From JBNRMW01 sp050309795 (GTDB taxonomy: Bacteria; Bacillota_I; Bacilli_A; Erysipelotrichales; Erysipelotrichaceae), in contig JBNRMW010000010.1 in NCBI GenBank assembly GCA_050309795.1, positions 11,604 to 75,603 of the forward strand: a stretch of 64,000 bases of DNA, given 5' to 3'. Below the pieces are notes generated by a model, which worked only from the letters and a program-made list of their open reading frames with translations, did not search any database and was not told the DNA's origin. A program made the position numbers and the translations under genes. Shown here in pieces: positions 42,101 through 52,002 of this stretch (within the stretch, counting starts at the first letter, position 1; every line of letters starts with the position of its first letter).

Positions 42101-44419
42101 TTATTTTACCAACGCGACATCGAGCACTTGAGTGACGTTTTCAACAGGAATAAAGGTAATATCCTTCTTCACGGTTTCTGGTAGTTCGTCCATGTCTTTG
42201 ACGTTTTTCTTCGGAATAACAATAGTATTAATACCGACCCGGTGTGCTGCAAGTGATTTCTCTTTTAGCCCACCAATTGGTAAAACATTGCCTCGTAAGG
42301 TAACTTCGCCGGTCATCGCGACATTGGATAATACTTGACGATCGGTTAAAGCCGAAACTAACGCCGTCGTTAAAGTAATCCCCGCTGATGGTCCATCTTT
42401 CGGGACCGCTCCTTCCGGTACGTGGACATGAATATCATGAGATTCAAAGAATTTCGGTTCAATATTAAAGGCTTTTGCATTTGACTTAATATAGCCAATC
42501 GCAATTTCTGCCGATTCTTTCATCACATCGCCGAGTTGACCAGTGAGGATGAGTTTCCCTTTTCCTTCGAATAAGGTGACTTCAATGGGTAGAATGTCTC
42601 CACCAAAGCTCGTATAGGCTAATCCAGTGACCACCCCAACTTGGTTGGCGGTTTCCTTAACGCCATATTCAAAGATTTCCTTGCCCAACATTTCATTGAC
42701 ACGGTTCTTCGAAATAGTGACACTCTTTTGATCTTGCGTTAATAAAATCAAGACCGACTTCCGGCATAACGAAGCAATCGTCCGTTCAAGTTGACGAACG
42801 CCAGCTTCCCGAGTATAGTGTCGAATAATGTATTGAAGTACTTTATCAGAAATCTTAATTTGGTTCATTTGTAAACCATTGGTTTCCACTTGTTTTGGAA
42901 TCAAGTGTTTACGAGCTATTTGTAATTTCTCTTCTTCCGTATAGGAAGTAAGTTGAATAATTTCCAAACGATCGCGCAACGGAGCTGGAATATCTTCCAA
43001 ATAGTTGGCCGTCGCAATGAACATGACTTTACTCAAATCATACGGCTCTTCCAAATAATGATCCGAGAACATGGAGTTTTGTTCTGGATCTAAAACTTCG
43101 AGCATCGCCGAGCTTGGGTCACCTTTATAGTCGGAGGCCATCTTGTCTAATTCATCCAATAAGAAAACAGGGTTTAGAACCGTAGCCCGTTTCATACCTT
43201 GAATGATACGCCCTGGCATCGAGCCTAAATAGGTTCGACGGTGTCCGCGAATTTCTGCTTCGTCGCGCACCCCACCAAGGGAGGCTTTGACAAATTCCCG
43301 GTTTAAAGCATTCGCAATACTCTTACCTAAAGAGGTTTTACCAACCCCTGGTGGCCCGACTAAACAAAGAATCGGAGCTTTCAAGGAATTAGTAATGGTC
43401 TTCACCGCAAGGTATTCCATAATACGGTCTTTAACTTTTTCTAAACCATAATGGTCGTCATCTAAGACTTTACGGACCGCTTTGAGGTCTTCGACATCTT
43501 TGGTTTCCTGCCACCATGGCACATTTAAGAGCCAGTCTAGATAATTCCGTATGACACCGGATTCTCCCGAAGCTTGGGGCAGTGTTTCATAGCGTTTAAG
43601 TTCTTCTAACGCTTTGGCTCGTATATTTTCTGGATACGGATTGTTTTCGATTTGTTCACGTAAATCTTGGGCATCATCTCCCGAGGAACTGACATCGCCG
43701 AGTTCTTCGCGTATGGCTCGTAGTTTTTCACGTAAATAGTATTCGCGTTGACTATCTTCCACACGTTCTTTAACTTTTTCATTGATTACATTTTCGATAT
43801 TGGATAATTGACGCTCATTATTGAGCTCTTCCAAAATCATCATTAATCGTTCATTGACATCCGTTTCTTCCAATAAGGCTTGTTTCTTGTTGAATGGAAT
43901 CGGGAAGAATTGACCGAATTGATCGGTTAATTGGGAGGCATTCACGCCTTTAATTAATTGCGTGATAATCTCACTAGGAAAATTGACATTATGAGCGGCA
44001 AGCGATTCCAACTCACGGGAAATCTTGCGCATTAGAGCCAACTCTTCCATCGAGTCTTGGCGAACATCGTCTAGTGGGATGACTTTCGCAAAAAGCATCC
44101 GTGAATCTTCAGAGAGGTGTAAAACCTTTGCTCGTTGAAGACCACCAAAAGTCACTCTTAAAAATCCGTCTTTACTTTTGACACGACGTAACGTCGCAAT
44201 CGTACCGACAGTATATAAATCTTCTTCATGAGGCTCATCCACCATAATGTCTTTTTGAGAAACCACAAACACTTGATTGTTAAAGTAATTTTGGGATTCC
44301 TCAATCGCATTCATAGATTTCTCCCGCCCAACCTCAATAAGTATGTCTTGTTGTGGGAAGATCACAACGCCCCTGGTCGCAATGACTGGGATGTTTAATT
44401 CTTGATTTATTTTAGACAC
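42101..44419 (-). CDS. lon: ATP-dependent protease Lon
   Basis: This 772-residue LonA has the N-terminal substrate domain, Walker A (GPPGVGKTS) and Walker B (FLLDELDK). The catalytic Ser-Lys dyad is in PKDGPSAGIT and GGLKEKSLAA. It degrades misfolded and regulatory proteins. It begins at a GTG with a GAGGAGGAA site, 29 nt after tig. The CIRCE element upstream of tig likely makes it heat-inducible. Confidence 0.97.
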   Translation of the reverse strand: MSKINQELNIPVIATRGVVIFPQQDILIEVGREKSMNAIEESQNYFNNQVFVVSQKDIMVDEPHEEDLYTVGTIATLRRVKSKDGFLRVTFGGLQRAKVLHLSEDSRMLFAKVIPLDDVRQDSMEELALMRKISRELESLAAHNVNFPSEIITQLIKGVNASQLTDQFGQFFPIPFNKKQALLEETDVNERLMMILEELNNERQLSNIENVINEKVKERVEDSQREYYLREKLRAIREELGDVSSSGDDAQDLREQIENNPYPENIRAKALEELKRYETLPQASGESGVIRNYLDWLLNVPWWQETKDVEDLKAVRKVLDDDHYGLEKVKDRIMEYLAVKTITNSLKAPILCLVGPPGVGKTSLGKSIANALNREFVKASLGGVRDEAEIRGHRRTYLGSMPGRIIQGMKRATVLNPVFLLDELDKMASDYKGDPSSAMLEVLDPEQNSMFSDHYLEEPYDLSKVMFIATANYLEDIPAPLRDRLEIIQLTSYTEEEKLQIARKHLIPKQVETNGLQMNQIKISDKVLQYIIRHYTREAGVRQLERTIASLCRKSVLILLTQDQKSVTISKNRVNEMLGKEIFEYGVKETANQVGVVTGLAYTSFGGDILPIEVTLFEGKGKLILTGQLGDVMKESAEIAIGYIKSNAKAFNIEPKFFESHDIHVHVPEGAVPKDGPSAGITLTTALVSALTDRQVLSNVAMTGEVTLRGNVLPIGGLKEKSLAAHRVGINTIVIPKKNVKDMDELPETVKKDITFIPVENVTQVLDVALVK

Positions 44420-44448
44420 GCGTATTCCTCCTCACATGATCTAAACTT

Positions 44449-45726
44449 CTATTGATGGTTTTCCACCAATACATCGTAGGCTTTCTTTAAGCGTACATCA
44501 TAGCCAATTTGATCGGGGGTGGCCATTTGTTTGACCTGGTCTACCTCCATTTGGTAAGTATCCGCAATCACTTGGTATTCTTGATCAATTTCTTCAGCTG
44601 TTGCTTCAATGCCTTGATCATCTGCTACTGCTTCTAAAAGGAGCCGTTGGTTTAAACGTTTAATGGCATCTGGTCGGATCTGTTCTAGCACATCTTCATC
44701 GGTTTGATTGAGAATTTGTTTATAGAGATCAAAAGTTAATCCTTGTTGTGCTAAACGTTGTTGGAATTCTTGAAGTAATTGTTGAGCTTCTTCGTCGACC
44801 ATGGCGTCGGGAAGTTCAATATTGGTTGCTTCAATGAGTTTCTCAAGTAAGGCTGCTTCCGCATCATTTTGAGCTTGTTCCTCTTTTTCTGCGACCAATT
44901 TGGCACGGACAGAAGCTTTCAAATCTTCCAGTGTTTCGACGCCTTCTTCATTGACCATTTTCGCAAAATCATCGTCTAATTCTGGATAGACTTTGTTTTT
45001 GATTTCATGGATGGTTACCTTAAAGACGACATCGGCACCAGCTAAATCTTCCGCTTGATATTCTTCTGGGAATGTTAACTCGAGGTCTTTGCTTTCACCT
45101 GTCGATAAACCAATTAATCCTTCCTCAAAACCTGGAATGAAGGAGTTTGAGCCGATTTCTAATTCGGCATTTTCTGCTTTTCCACCATCGAAGGCGACAT
45201 CATCTTTAAAGCCTTCATAGTCTAAAATAACGGTATCGCCATTTTCAACTTGGCCTTCTTCTTTGATTTCCCATTCGGCATAATCTTGTTGGAGATGTTC
45301 TAGTTGATGATCGACATCGTCCTCGCTAACCTCTATTTCGGAAATCTCTAATTGATAATCCTTATAGTCTTCGGGCAAGACAACCTCCGGCTTCACCGTG
45401 ATATCGTAGACCAAGACTACCTCATCGAGGGTGAGTGAGCGAAGATCGAGCTCTGGTTGAGCGACCGGGACAAACCCATGTTCGTCAATCCCCTTAATAT
45501 ATGCCTCTTGGAGTACGCTATCGACCGCCTCCAATAAAATGCTTTGATCGTTTAATTGTTTGCGGGCAATGGCTAATGGCGCATGCCCTTTTCGAAAGCC
45601 CGCAACCTCTACGTCTTTGACGAGTTTTTTTACGGCTTTATTTTGAGCTTCTTGCCATGGTTCACCAGCAATGGTGACGACCAGCTGCCCTTTCGAGTTT
45701 TCTTTTAATTCCCAAGTTGATTTCAT
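44449..45726 (-). CDS. tig: Trigger factor (ribosome-associated chaperone)
   Basis: The 425-residue protein has the ribosome-binding loop (VEVAGFRKGHAPLAI), a central FKBP-type PPIase domain (VENGDTVILDYEGFKDDVAFDGGKAENAELEIGSNSFIPGFEEGLIG) and the C-terminal chaperone arms. It folds nascent chains. An AAGGAGAA site fits the ATG. Promoter and CIRCE lie upstream, linking it to HrcA. Confidence 0.97.
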   Translation of the reverse strand: MKSTWELKENSKGQLVVTIAGEPWQEAQNKAVKKLVKDVEVAGFRKGHAPLAIARKQLNDQSILLEAVDSVLQEAYIKGIDEHGFVPVAQPELDLRSLTLDEVVLVYDITVKPEVVLPEDYKDYQLEISEIEVSEDDVDHQLEHLQQDYAEWEIKEEGQVENGDTVILDYEGFKDDVAFDGGKAENAELEIGSNSFIPGFEEGLIGLSTGESKDLELTFPEEYQAEDLAGADVVFKVTIHEIKNKVYPELDDDFAKMVNEEGVETLEDLKASVRAKLVAEKEEQAQNDAEAALLEKLIEATNIELPDAMVDEEAQQLLQEFQQRLAQQGLTFDLYKQILNQTDEDVLEQIRPDAIKRLNQRLLLEAVADDQGIEATAEEIDQEYQVIADTYQMEVDQVKQMATPDQIGYDVRLKKAYDVLVENHQ

Positions 45727-45750
45727 ATGTTCTCCTTACTTTAGACCACT

Positions 45751-45792
45751 ATTATACCATAGGTTTTAGCACTGTCAACTTATGAGTGCTAA
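45751..45792 (-). promoter_or_regulatory. CIRCE element overlapping the tig-lon-engB promoter
   Basis: TTAGCACTC-N9-CAGTGCTAA on the minus strand (45766-45792) matches the CIRCE consensus at 17 of 18 arm positions. The -35 TTGACA (45773-45778) lies inside the element, with a 16-nt spacer to TATAAT (45751-45756). HrcA binding here would block transcription until heat stress. Confidence 0.88.
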
Positions 45793-45835
45793 GCACCTGG
45801 TTTTAAAATTTCAGTCTTGTTTATTCTACAATGTT

Positions 45836-46468
45836 TTAGCTCAGATTGCTATTGCCAAGCATAGATTGGCGCAGCTCACGCACAATGAGACGTACCATTT
45901 CTTCCATCTCTGTCTGCACATAGCGCCCTGGTAAATTGGAAAGCACCTCCACGGTTAAAGTGATATGGGCTAATTCCAGTAAATCCACCTCTTTATTTAA
46001 TAAGGTCTCCAACTGTTGATAGCCCCAGAGAAAAGCCGCGTCTTCATAAGGATCAACCATGCGCTGTAAATCGACTTCATCCCCTTGAAGATGAATCTTT
46101 GGTAGTCCAAGCTCTTTCAATTTCAACAAAAGCATTCCCCGAAATTCACTTTGCATGGTCGCTAACTGGTCTTCGATGATTGATTTATACTTTCCAACAA
46201 TTGAGGCTGATAGTTTACTAATTCCAATCATTTGATTTTCAATAGATGCACTTTTTAACAAGTCTAAAACAGCCTCATCTGCCAAGGGTTGACTCGCCTT
46301 TTCTAAGAAGTCAATCGTGGCTTGAAGTTGTTGGAGACCGAGGGTATATTCCCAACTATTTAAAGGGTTTTCTAACTGTTGGTCAATCAATTCTTCAGCC
46401 CGTTGAAACTGCTGTTGTTCAATCATTTCATTGATCGCCTGAAGTCTTTCTTGTTCGATGTGATTCAT
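45836..46468 (-). CDS. Hypothetical protein, helical, leaderless mRNA
   Basis: This 210-residue acidic, mostly helical protein is rich in Glu and Gln and has no membrane segment or signal peptide. The first 60 residues look like TPR-like helical pairs. No family is recognised with confidence. The ATG at 46468 follows an extended -10 TACAAT by six nucleotides with no Shine-Dalgarno. It is transcribed between tRNA-Arg and the tig operon. Confidence 0.75.
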   Translation of the reverse strand: MNHIEQERLQAINEMIEQQQFQRAEELIDQQLENPLNSWEYTLGLQQLQATIDFLEKASQPLADEAVLDLLKSASIENQMIGISKLSASIVGKYKSIIEDQLATMQSEFRGMLLLKLKELGLPKIHLQGDEVDLQRMVDPYEDAAFLWGYQQLETLLNKEVDLLELAHITLTVEVLSNLPGRYVQTEMEEMVRLIVRELRQSMLGNSNLS

Positions 46469-46474
46469 ACTTTT

Positions 46475-46483
46475 ATTGTACCA
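46475..46483 (-). promoter_or_regulatory. Extended -10 promoter predicting a leaderless mRNA
   Basis: TGG-TACAAT on the minus strand ends six nucleotides before the ATG at 46468; no ribosome site intervenes. The -35 region is weak. Confidence 0.6.
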
Positions 46484-46557
46484 TAGCCTTCAAAACAAGA
46501 GGATTAAGAAACAAACTTTTGGATATAGTTGGGAAATACCAATTCAACAACTAAATG

Positions 46558-46586
46558 AAAAAAGAGCTATAAACAATGTACAACTC
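46558..46586 (-). terminator. Probable terminator downstream of tRNA-Arg
   Basis: On the minus strand GAGTTGTA pairs with TATAGCTC (two wobble pairs) and is followed by TTTTTTC. Confidence 0.45.
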
Positions 46587-46625
46587 CTTCAAGTATACGA
46601 ACAATCATGTTCGTTAATATTCAAT

Positions 46626-46702
46626 TGGCGTCCCCGGCACGACTCGAACGTGCGACCCTGGGCTTAGAAGGCTCATGCTCTATCCAACTGAGCTACGGGG
46701 AC
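46626..46702 (-). tRNA. tRNA-Arg (anticodon TCT), CCA encoded
   Basis: The minus strand reads GTCCCCGTAGCTCAGTTGGA and folds to a full cloverleaf. The acceptor stem GTCCCCG pairs with CGGGGAC, the anticodon loop is CTTCTAA with TCT, the T-arm contains GTTCGAGTC, and a G discriminator is followed by an encoded CCA. Confidence 0.96.
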
Positions 46703-46745
46703 ATAACGCTTTAATATAATACCTTAAACCACTGAAAAAGTCTAC

Positions 46746-47216
46746 TCAATATGGAACAAATTCCACTTGAAAAGAACCATTCGTCTCCCAGGTTAAAATC
46801 ATATATCCCGTTTTTGAATAATCACGATTATATCGTAAGGAACCCGGGTTCAACATTAAAATCCCGTCCACTTCCTTCATCAACACCATATGGGTATGAC
46901 CAAAACAGGCCACTTGGCAGCCATATTGTTTCGCACGTTCCAACAAACGCTCTAGCCGTTTATGATAGGAAAATAAATGGGAATGAGTAATATAAAACTT
47001 AACTTCGCCAATTTGTAGCGTCGTCTCTTCTGGGAAGTCCCCATAATAATCATTATTGCCTCGCACATGAACATAATCGTTCACCTGATAATTATTCATT
47101 TCCGAATCGCCACAGTGAATGTAGGCATCCGCGTCTGGATGATCCGACACAATATCGTCCAAAACATCCCGGCCATGATTATCGGAAACAATCACCACTT
47201 TATATCTTGAAATCAC
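46746..47216 (-). CDS. YfcE/MJ0936-family metallophosphoesterase
   Basis: This 156-residue enzyme has the metal-binding motifs VSDNHG, HCGDSEM, VRGNND, THSH and FGHTH of the YfcE/YsnB family. It hydrolyses phosphodiesters with two metal ions in vitro; the natural substrate is unknown. I chose the GTG at 47216, preceded by GAGGT with 8-nt spacing; the frame is open to a TTG five codons earlier. It overlaps murI by 17 nt. Confidence 0.9.
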   Translation of the reverse strand: MISRYKVVIVSDNHGRDVLDDIVSDHPDADAYIHCGDSEMNNYQVNDYVHVRGNNDYYGDFPEETTLQIGEVKFYITHSHLFSYHKRLERLLERAKQYGCQVACFGHTHMVLMKEVDGILMLNPGSLRYNRDYSKTGYMILTWETNGSFQVEFVPY

Positions 47217-47970
47217 TATACTGTACCTCAATCACTTCCCCAAATAAATCAAATACTTGTTGTTCGAGCTGATTGGGGTCCCCGCTCGTATAGATGGCAC
47301 TTGGCCCCAAAGGCAGCGTCGCTAACGACGCCATCCAAGCGTGTGATTGCTCGATTCCATCAATCGTTTCCACCGCCAAGACCTCCTTTATGAGATCTTG
47401 AACAATTGGATAATGCGTACAGGCCAAGACTAAGTGGGTACTCGCTTGTAACGCCGGTTTCAAATCAGCAATCATTTCCTTGAGCACAGAAGTCTCGACT
47501 AAATCCTCGATTGCGCTGGCTAACCACGGGGTGGCGATACAAACAATGTTGCGTTGGGGATTATGGTTAAGAGCTTCATGGTAGGTATTCGAGTCAATCG
47601 TTTTCATCGTCCCAATGACGGCTAAATCCATAAGAGACGCATCAATACTATCTAAAACAAACTGAACGACACTCTCAAAATGAACCTCGGGAAAATGCTG
47701 TTTTAGTTGCGAAAGAACCGTCACACTCAAAGTATTACAAGCAACTAAAATCGTCGATGCCCCTTTCTCAATCAGCCATTGCGTCATGGTTTTGCCGTAA
47801 TTAAACAACTCCTCATGCTTTTTATTGCCAAAAGGAACATGAGCTTGGTCCGCACAAAAAGTCAACGATACTTCTGGAAACTGTTGTCGAAGATATCGGT
47901 AATATGTATATCCACCTAAACCGGAATCCATGATCCCGATGGTTTTATTCTTGTTGTTGGAGTTGTTCAT
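47200..47970 (-). CDS. murI: Glutamate racemase
   Basis: The 256-residue racemase has the two catalytic cysteine motifs VACNTLSV and LACTHYPI and the substrate motif IMDSGLGGYTYYRYL. It makes D-glutamate for peptidoglycan. I chose the ATG at 47970; the frame extends to a TTG ten codons upstream with no clear site. It overlaps the end of uvrC by 26 nt and is followed by the phosphoesterase gene, a common order. Confidence 0.94.
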   Translation of the reverse strand: MNNSNNKNKTIGIMDSGLGGYTYYRYLRQQFPEVSLTFCADQAHVPFGNKKHEELFNYGKTMTQWLIEKGASTILVACNTLSVTVLSQLKQHFPEVHFESVVQFVLDSIDASLMDLAVIGTMKTIDSNTYHEALNHNPQRNIVCIATPWLASAIEDLVETSVLKEMIADLKPALQASTHLVLACTHYPIVQDLIKEVLAVETIDGIEQSHAWMASLATLPLGPSAIYTSGDPNQLEQQVFDLFGEVIEVQYSDFKI

Positions 47971-49705
47971 ACACACTCTTCCCCACTTTCTCACCAATCA
48001 CTTCCTGAATCTCAGCAAGTGACGCTTCCTTTATTTTCTTATAAGAACCAAATTTCTTCAAGAGTTTTTCTTTGCGGATTTTACCTAAGCCGACAATCTC
48101 GTCCAGTTTTGATTGAATCATCGCCTTTGAACGAAGTTGGCGTTGGAAATTCAGAGCAAAGCGATGCATCTCATCTTGCATATGCGACAACATCGTCAAT
48201 AACTCTGGATTTTGTAAAATATCGACTTCCTCACCCGAACTCAAGACAATACCACGAGTCTGATGGCGGTCGTCTTTAACCAGACCACAGACGACCAAAT
48301 CCAAACCTAGCGATGTCACGATTTCTTGAGCGCCATTGACTTGGGGTTTGCCACCATCAACCATTAATAAGTCTGCCACATTATCATACTGTTTCAACAA
48401 TCTCAACAAACGTCGATAGACCACTTCTTTAATCGAAGCGACATCGTTATTACCTTGATCAAGCTTGTAGCGCCGATAATCATTTTTAACTGGTAAACCC
48501 TCTTCAAAAACAACCAAACCAGCCACCGGGTCACTACCGGCTAAATGGGAAACGTCCACCAGCTCAATACGGTAGACTTGTTCTAAACCAACGATTTCTT
48601 CTAAATCGGAAAGGGCCTTTTGAACGACTTGTGGTTTCTTCTTTGTTGTTTCGAAATGGACCCGCAATTGATTCTCGGCATTGGTTTGAGCCAACTTAAG
48701 CAATTGGGCATTTTGTCCCCGATGCGCATGTTGTGCTTGGTGATTTAAAATTTCATTAATTAAACTCAGATCAATTTCTGGTGGTAAAACAATCGTTTTA
48801 GGGATTGGATTCTTTTGGTAGAATTGAATAATAATTGAATCTAAGGCATCCTCTGGGTCTTCATTAAGCGCTTGTAAAGTCATCGTTTTATTGAGCATTT
48901 GCCCATTTCTAAACAATAAACCGACCACACAAATAAAACCATCCGCGACCGCATAATTAAAGACATCCATTTGTTTATGGATTGATGAGGTCATATGTTG
49001 TTTCCCCGCAATATGATTGATATGGTTGATGCGCTGTTGATATAAAGCCGCATCTTCAAAAGCTAGGACTTCCGAGGCTTCATCGCGTTGTTGTTCAAGC
49101 TGTTCTAAAAGCTCTTTAACCTGTCCGCGTAAAATTTGAGTCGTTTGATGACGCATTGAATGCTCGACTTCCGGATCTATGTCGAATTCACAAGGACCTA
49201 AACACTGCCCTAGATGATAGTAGAGACAAACTTTCTTTGGCATCGTTTTGCACTTACGTAAGGGATACAATTCATTCAATAAGCGCACCGTTTCTCGAGC
49301 CGCACCTGTATCTGGATATGGTCCAAAATATTCACAAGAGGGATCGTGAACTTTATCGCGTGCCACCCGTAAATACGGATAGCCTTCCTTATTGATTTTA
49401 ATATAGGGATAGGATTTATCATCCATGTATAAAATATTGTAGCGAGGACGATGCTTCTTAATCAAATTAATTTCTAAAATTAAGGCTTCCTTCTCGTTGT
49501 GCGTAATAATATAGTCTAAATCCGCAATCTGACTCACTAACTGCGTGGTTTTATAATCATGGGCACCCGTAAAATAGGTGGTGACGCGGTTTTTTAAATT
49601 CTTCGCTTTCCCCACATAAATAATAGTCCCCCGTTGATTTTTATAAATATAACATCCAGGTTGGGATGGTAAAGTTGTTAATTTGTGTTTTAAAGACTCT
49701 TTCAT
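47945..49705 (-). CDS. uvrC: Excinuclease ABC subunit C
   Basis: This 586-residue protein has the GIY-YIG nuclease (PGCYIYKNQRGTIIYVGKAKNL), a UvrB-binding segment, an RNase H-like nuclease domain (ELVDVSHLAGSDPVAGLVVFEEG) and a C-terminal HhH pair. It makes both incisions in nucleotide excision repair. Its start overlaps mutS2 by 4 nt (ATGA). Confidence 0.96.
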   Translation of the reverse strand: MKESLKHKLTTLPSQPGCYIYKNQRGTIIYVGKAKNLKNRVTTYFTGAHDYKTTQLVSQIADLDYIITHNEKEALILEINLIKKHRPRYNILYMDDKSYPYIKINKEGYPYLRVARDKVHDPSCEYFGPYPDTGAARETVRLLNELYPLRKCKTMPKKVCLYYHLGQCLGPCEFDIDPEVEHSMRHQTTQILRGQVKELLEQLEQQRDEASEVLAFEDAALYQQRINHINHIAGKQHMTSSIHKQMDVFNYAVADGFICVVGLLFRNGQMLNKTMTLQALNEDPEDALDSIIIQFYQKNPIPKTIVLPPEIDLSLINEILNHQAQHAHRGQNAQLLKLAQTNAENQLRVHFETTKKKPQVVQKALSDLEEIVGLEQVYRIELVDVSHLAGSDPVAGLVVFEEGLPVKNDYRRYKLDQGNNDVASIKEVVYRRLLRLLKQYDNVADLLMVDGGKPQVNGAQEIVTSLGLDLVVCGLVKDDRHQTRGIVLSSGEEVDILQNPELLTMLSHMQDEMHRFALNFQRQLRSKAMIQSKLDEIVGLGKIRKEKLLKKFGSYKKIKEASLAEIQEVIGEKVGKSVYEQLQQQE

Positions 49706-52002
49706 GATTTTAAGGTCACGACCGTCGCCCCGACACCTCCTTCGTTTTCTTGGCCTAAGCGAAAGGACTCCACCGCTGGGTGGGTTCTTAAGATCTTATG
49801 GGTCATTTCTCGTAAAGTCCCCGTCCCGTGTCCATGAATTACGCGAAACATCGTTTTTCGTGCAACCACGGATTGGTCAATAAATTTAGTCAATTCGATC
49901 TTGGCTTCTTCATAACGCATCCCAATGAGGTTCACCTCTAAGCTAGCGGTAGAAACCGCATTAAATGAGGACGATACTCTTGTTTTCTTCTTACTTGTTT
50001 TTAAAGCCTTCGCTTGGTGGATTTTCAATTTATTTAAGGGCACATTCATCCGAATACCTCGAACATCGAGGATTGCTTCCTTTTTATCTAATTCCATAAT
50101 CACCCCGACTTGTTGCGTGCCAAGGACCCGAACATGATCGTTGACTTTCAAGTTTTTTGAGGGGCTTTCAACAACTTCTGGTTCGTGTTGATACTGCTTA
50201 ATCTCTTCGATCCTGGCGAGGACTTCGTGTTCTTTTTCAAGTTCCCGTATATGGGCTAAATGTTGTTGAGCTTGACGCAGTATTTTTTGGACACGCGCTT
50301 CTTGTTTGTTTTCAAACGTCTTTAACATCGAAGCTTTTTCAGCTTCTAATTTCTCTAATTGTTTTTTATATTGGTTTTGGGTGGCTTGTAATTCTTTTTC
50401 TTGAGCCGCAAGTTTTTCATTAAGGACCTCTTGTTGGGCCACTTGTTTCTCTAGTTGTTCTATGAGTTGTAAAGTAGCGGATTGGGCTTCTTCTTTAATT
50501 TGTTTGGACCGTTGAATGACCCTAGCATCTAATTCTAGTTTTTGGGCAATATCTAATCCATAGGATTGACCAGACATCGTATCCAAATATTTAAAGGTCG
50601 GACTCAAAGTGCTTAAATCAAATTGCACCGATGCCGAAATAATATTTTGATGATGATTCGCAAATTCCTTGAGCTTATTATAGTGTGAAGTCGCAATCGT
50701 TGGGGTTTTACGGGCATACAATTCTTCCAAAATGGCTTGAGCTAGCGATTCCCCTTCTAAAGGATCGGTTCCACTGCCTAATTCATCCAATAAAACTAAC
50801 GAACGACTCGTCGCCGATTCTAAGACAATCTTTAAATTGCGAACATGACTTGAAAACGTCGACAACGATTCCAAAATCGACTGATGGTCACCAATGTCAA
50901 CATAAAACGCATCATGCATCGAAAATTGAGCTTCTTCACACAAAATAGGATAGCCGCATTGAGCGAGATATAAACTAACCCCGATGGTTTTCAGACCAAC
51001 CGTCTTCCCGCCTGTATTTGGACCCGTAATCAAAATCATATGATGTGGTGGTTTTAACGTAAACGTATTAGCGACGACTTGTTGTTGATCCAATAATGGA
51101 TGGCGGGCTTCTTTTAAATAAAAGCCTTCATCGATTAAAGTTGGAACACAACCCTCTAAGTTTTTCGCCCATTTCGCCTTCGCAAACAGCCCATCGAGCA
51201 TGCCTGATGTTTGTTGGGCGGCGAGATACGGTTCGGCTACAGTTTTTACTTGAAGCGATAATTGATGACAAATACGTTGGATCTCGACTTTTTCTTCAAC
51301 TAAGAGATTTTGTTTTTCGTTATTTAAATCCACCATTTCCTGCGGTTCAATAAACGTCGTTTGACGGGTGGCGGATTGATCGTGCACTATACCTTTAAAA
51401 TTGTTCTTCTCACTCGTTTTAACCGGTAAAACCAAGCGTTGGTTGCGTAAGGTGGCGTATTGATCGGTTAACATGTTCCCATATTTATTTAAGAAATACT
51501 GGGTTGAATTGGAAATCCGTTCTTCCACTTTACGTAATTGTTTACGGATAGCTAGTAATTGGGTGCTCGCCTGATCGTATACCTCAAAGTCCATTGAAAA
51601 ACAACGATCAATTTTCTGAGCCAAGGGAATATCGGTAAAAAGACTCTCAAATAAATCGTCTAAATCAGCGAGCTGGGTTCGATGTTTTTTTCCATAATCG
51701 ATCAATTGGCCCATGCCATGACTAAAACGACTAATATGGACAAGCTGTTCAATACTGAGCGTCCCCTCTTTTAGGCTATGTTCTAATGCTGTTTGAATGT
51801 CTTGAAGCCCACTAAAACTAGGGGCCCCAAATTGAATGGTCAAGTTCAAGGCCGCCTGTTGACGCCCGAGTTGGCGCTGGAGGGCTAATTTGGAGTCAAA
51901 AAACGTTAGATTTTCGACTTCCGACTGGCCCATTGGCGTGATGGCTTGTTGATAAATTTGTTTCTGTATTTCAGCAATTTCTAAGACGTCATAGGTATTC
52001 AT
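49702..52002 (-). CDS. mutS2: MutS2 (ribosome-rescue/recombination ATPase)
   Basis: The 766-residue protein has the MutS core with Walker A (ITGPNTGGKTVGLKTIG) and Walker B (LVLLDELGSGTDPLEG), a long coiled coil and a C-terminal Smr nuclease domain (HGHGTGTLRE). MutS2 splits collided ribosomes and limits recombination. Its start overlaps the cvpA stop by one base (TAATG). Confidence 0.96.
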   Translation of the reverse strand: MNTYDVLEIAEIQKQIYQQAITPMGQSEVENLTFFDSKLALQRQLGRQQAALNLTIQFGAPSFSGLQDIQTALEHSLKEGTLSIEQLVHISRFSHGMGQLIDYGKKHRTQLADLDDLFESLFTDIPLAQKIDRCFSMDFEVYDQASTQLLAIRKQLRKVEERISNSTQYFLNKYGNMLTDQYATLRNQRLVLPVKTSEKNNFKGIVHDQSATRQTTFIEPQEMVDLNNEKQNLLVEEKVEIQRICHQLSLQVKTVAEPYLAAQQTSGMLDGLFAKAKWAKNLEGCVPTLIDEGFYLKEARHPLLDQQQVVANTFTLKPPHHMILITGPNTGGKTVGLKTIGVSLYLAQCGYPILCEEAQFSMHDAFYVDIGDHQSILESLSTFSSHVRNLKIVLESATSRSLVLLDELGSGTDPLEGESLAQAILEELYARKTPTIATSHYNKLKEFANHHQNIISASVQFDLSTLSPTFKYLDTMSGQSYGLDIAQKLELDARVIQRSKQIKEEAQSATLQLIEQLEKQVAQQEVLNEKLAAQEKELQATQNQYKKQLEKLEAEKASMLKTFENKQEARVQKILRQAQQHLAHIRELEKEHEVLARIEEIKQYQHEPEVVESPSKNLKVNDHVRVLGTQQVGVIMELDKKEAILDVRGIRMNVPLNKLKIHQAKALKTSKKKTRVSSSFNAVSTASLEVNLIGMRYEEAKIELTKFIDQSVVARKTMFRVIHGHGTGTLREMTHKILRTHPAVESFRLGQENEGGVGATVVTLKS

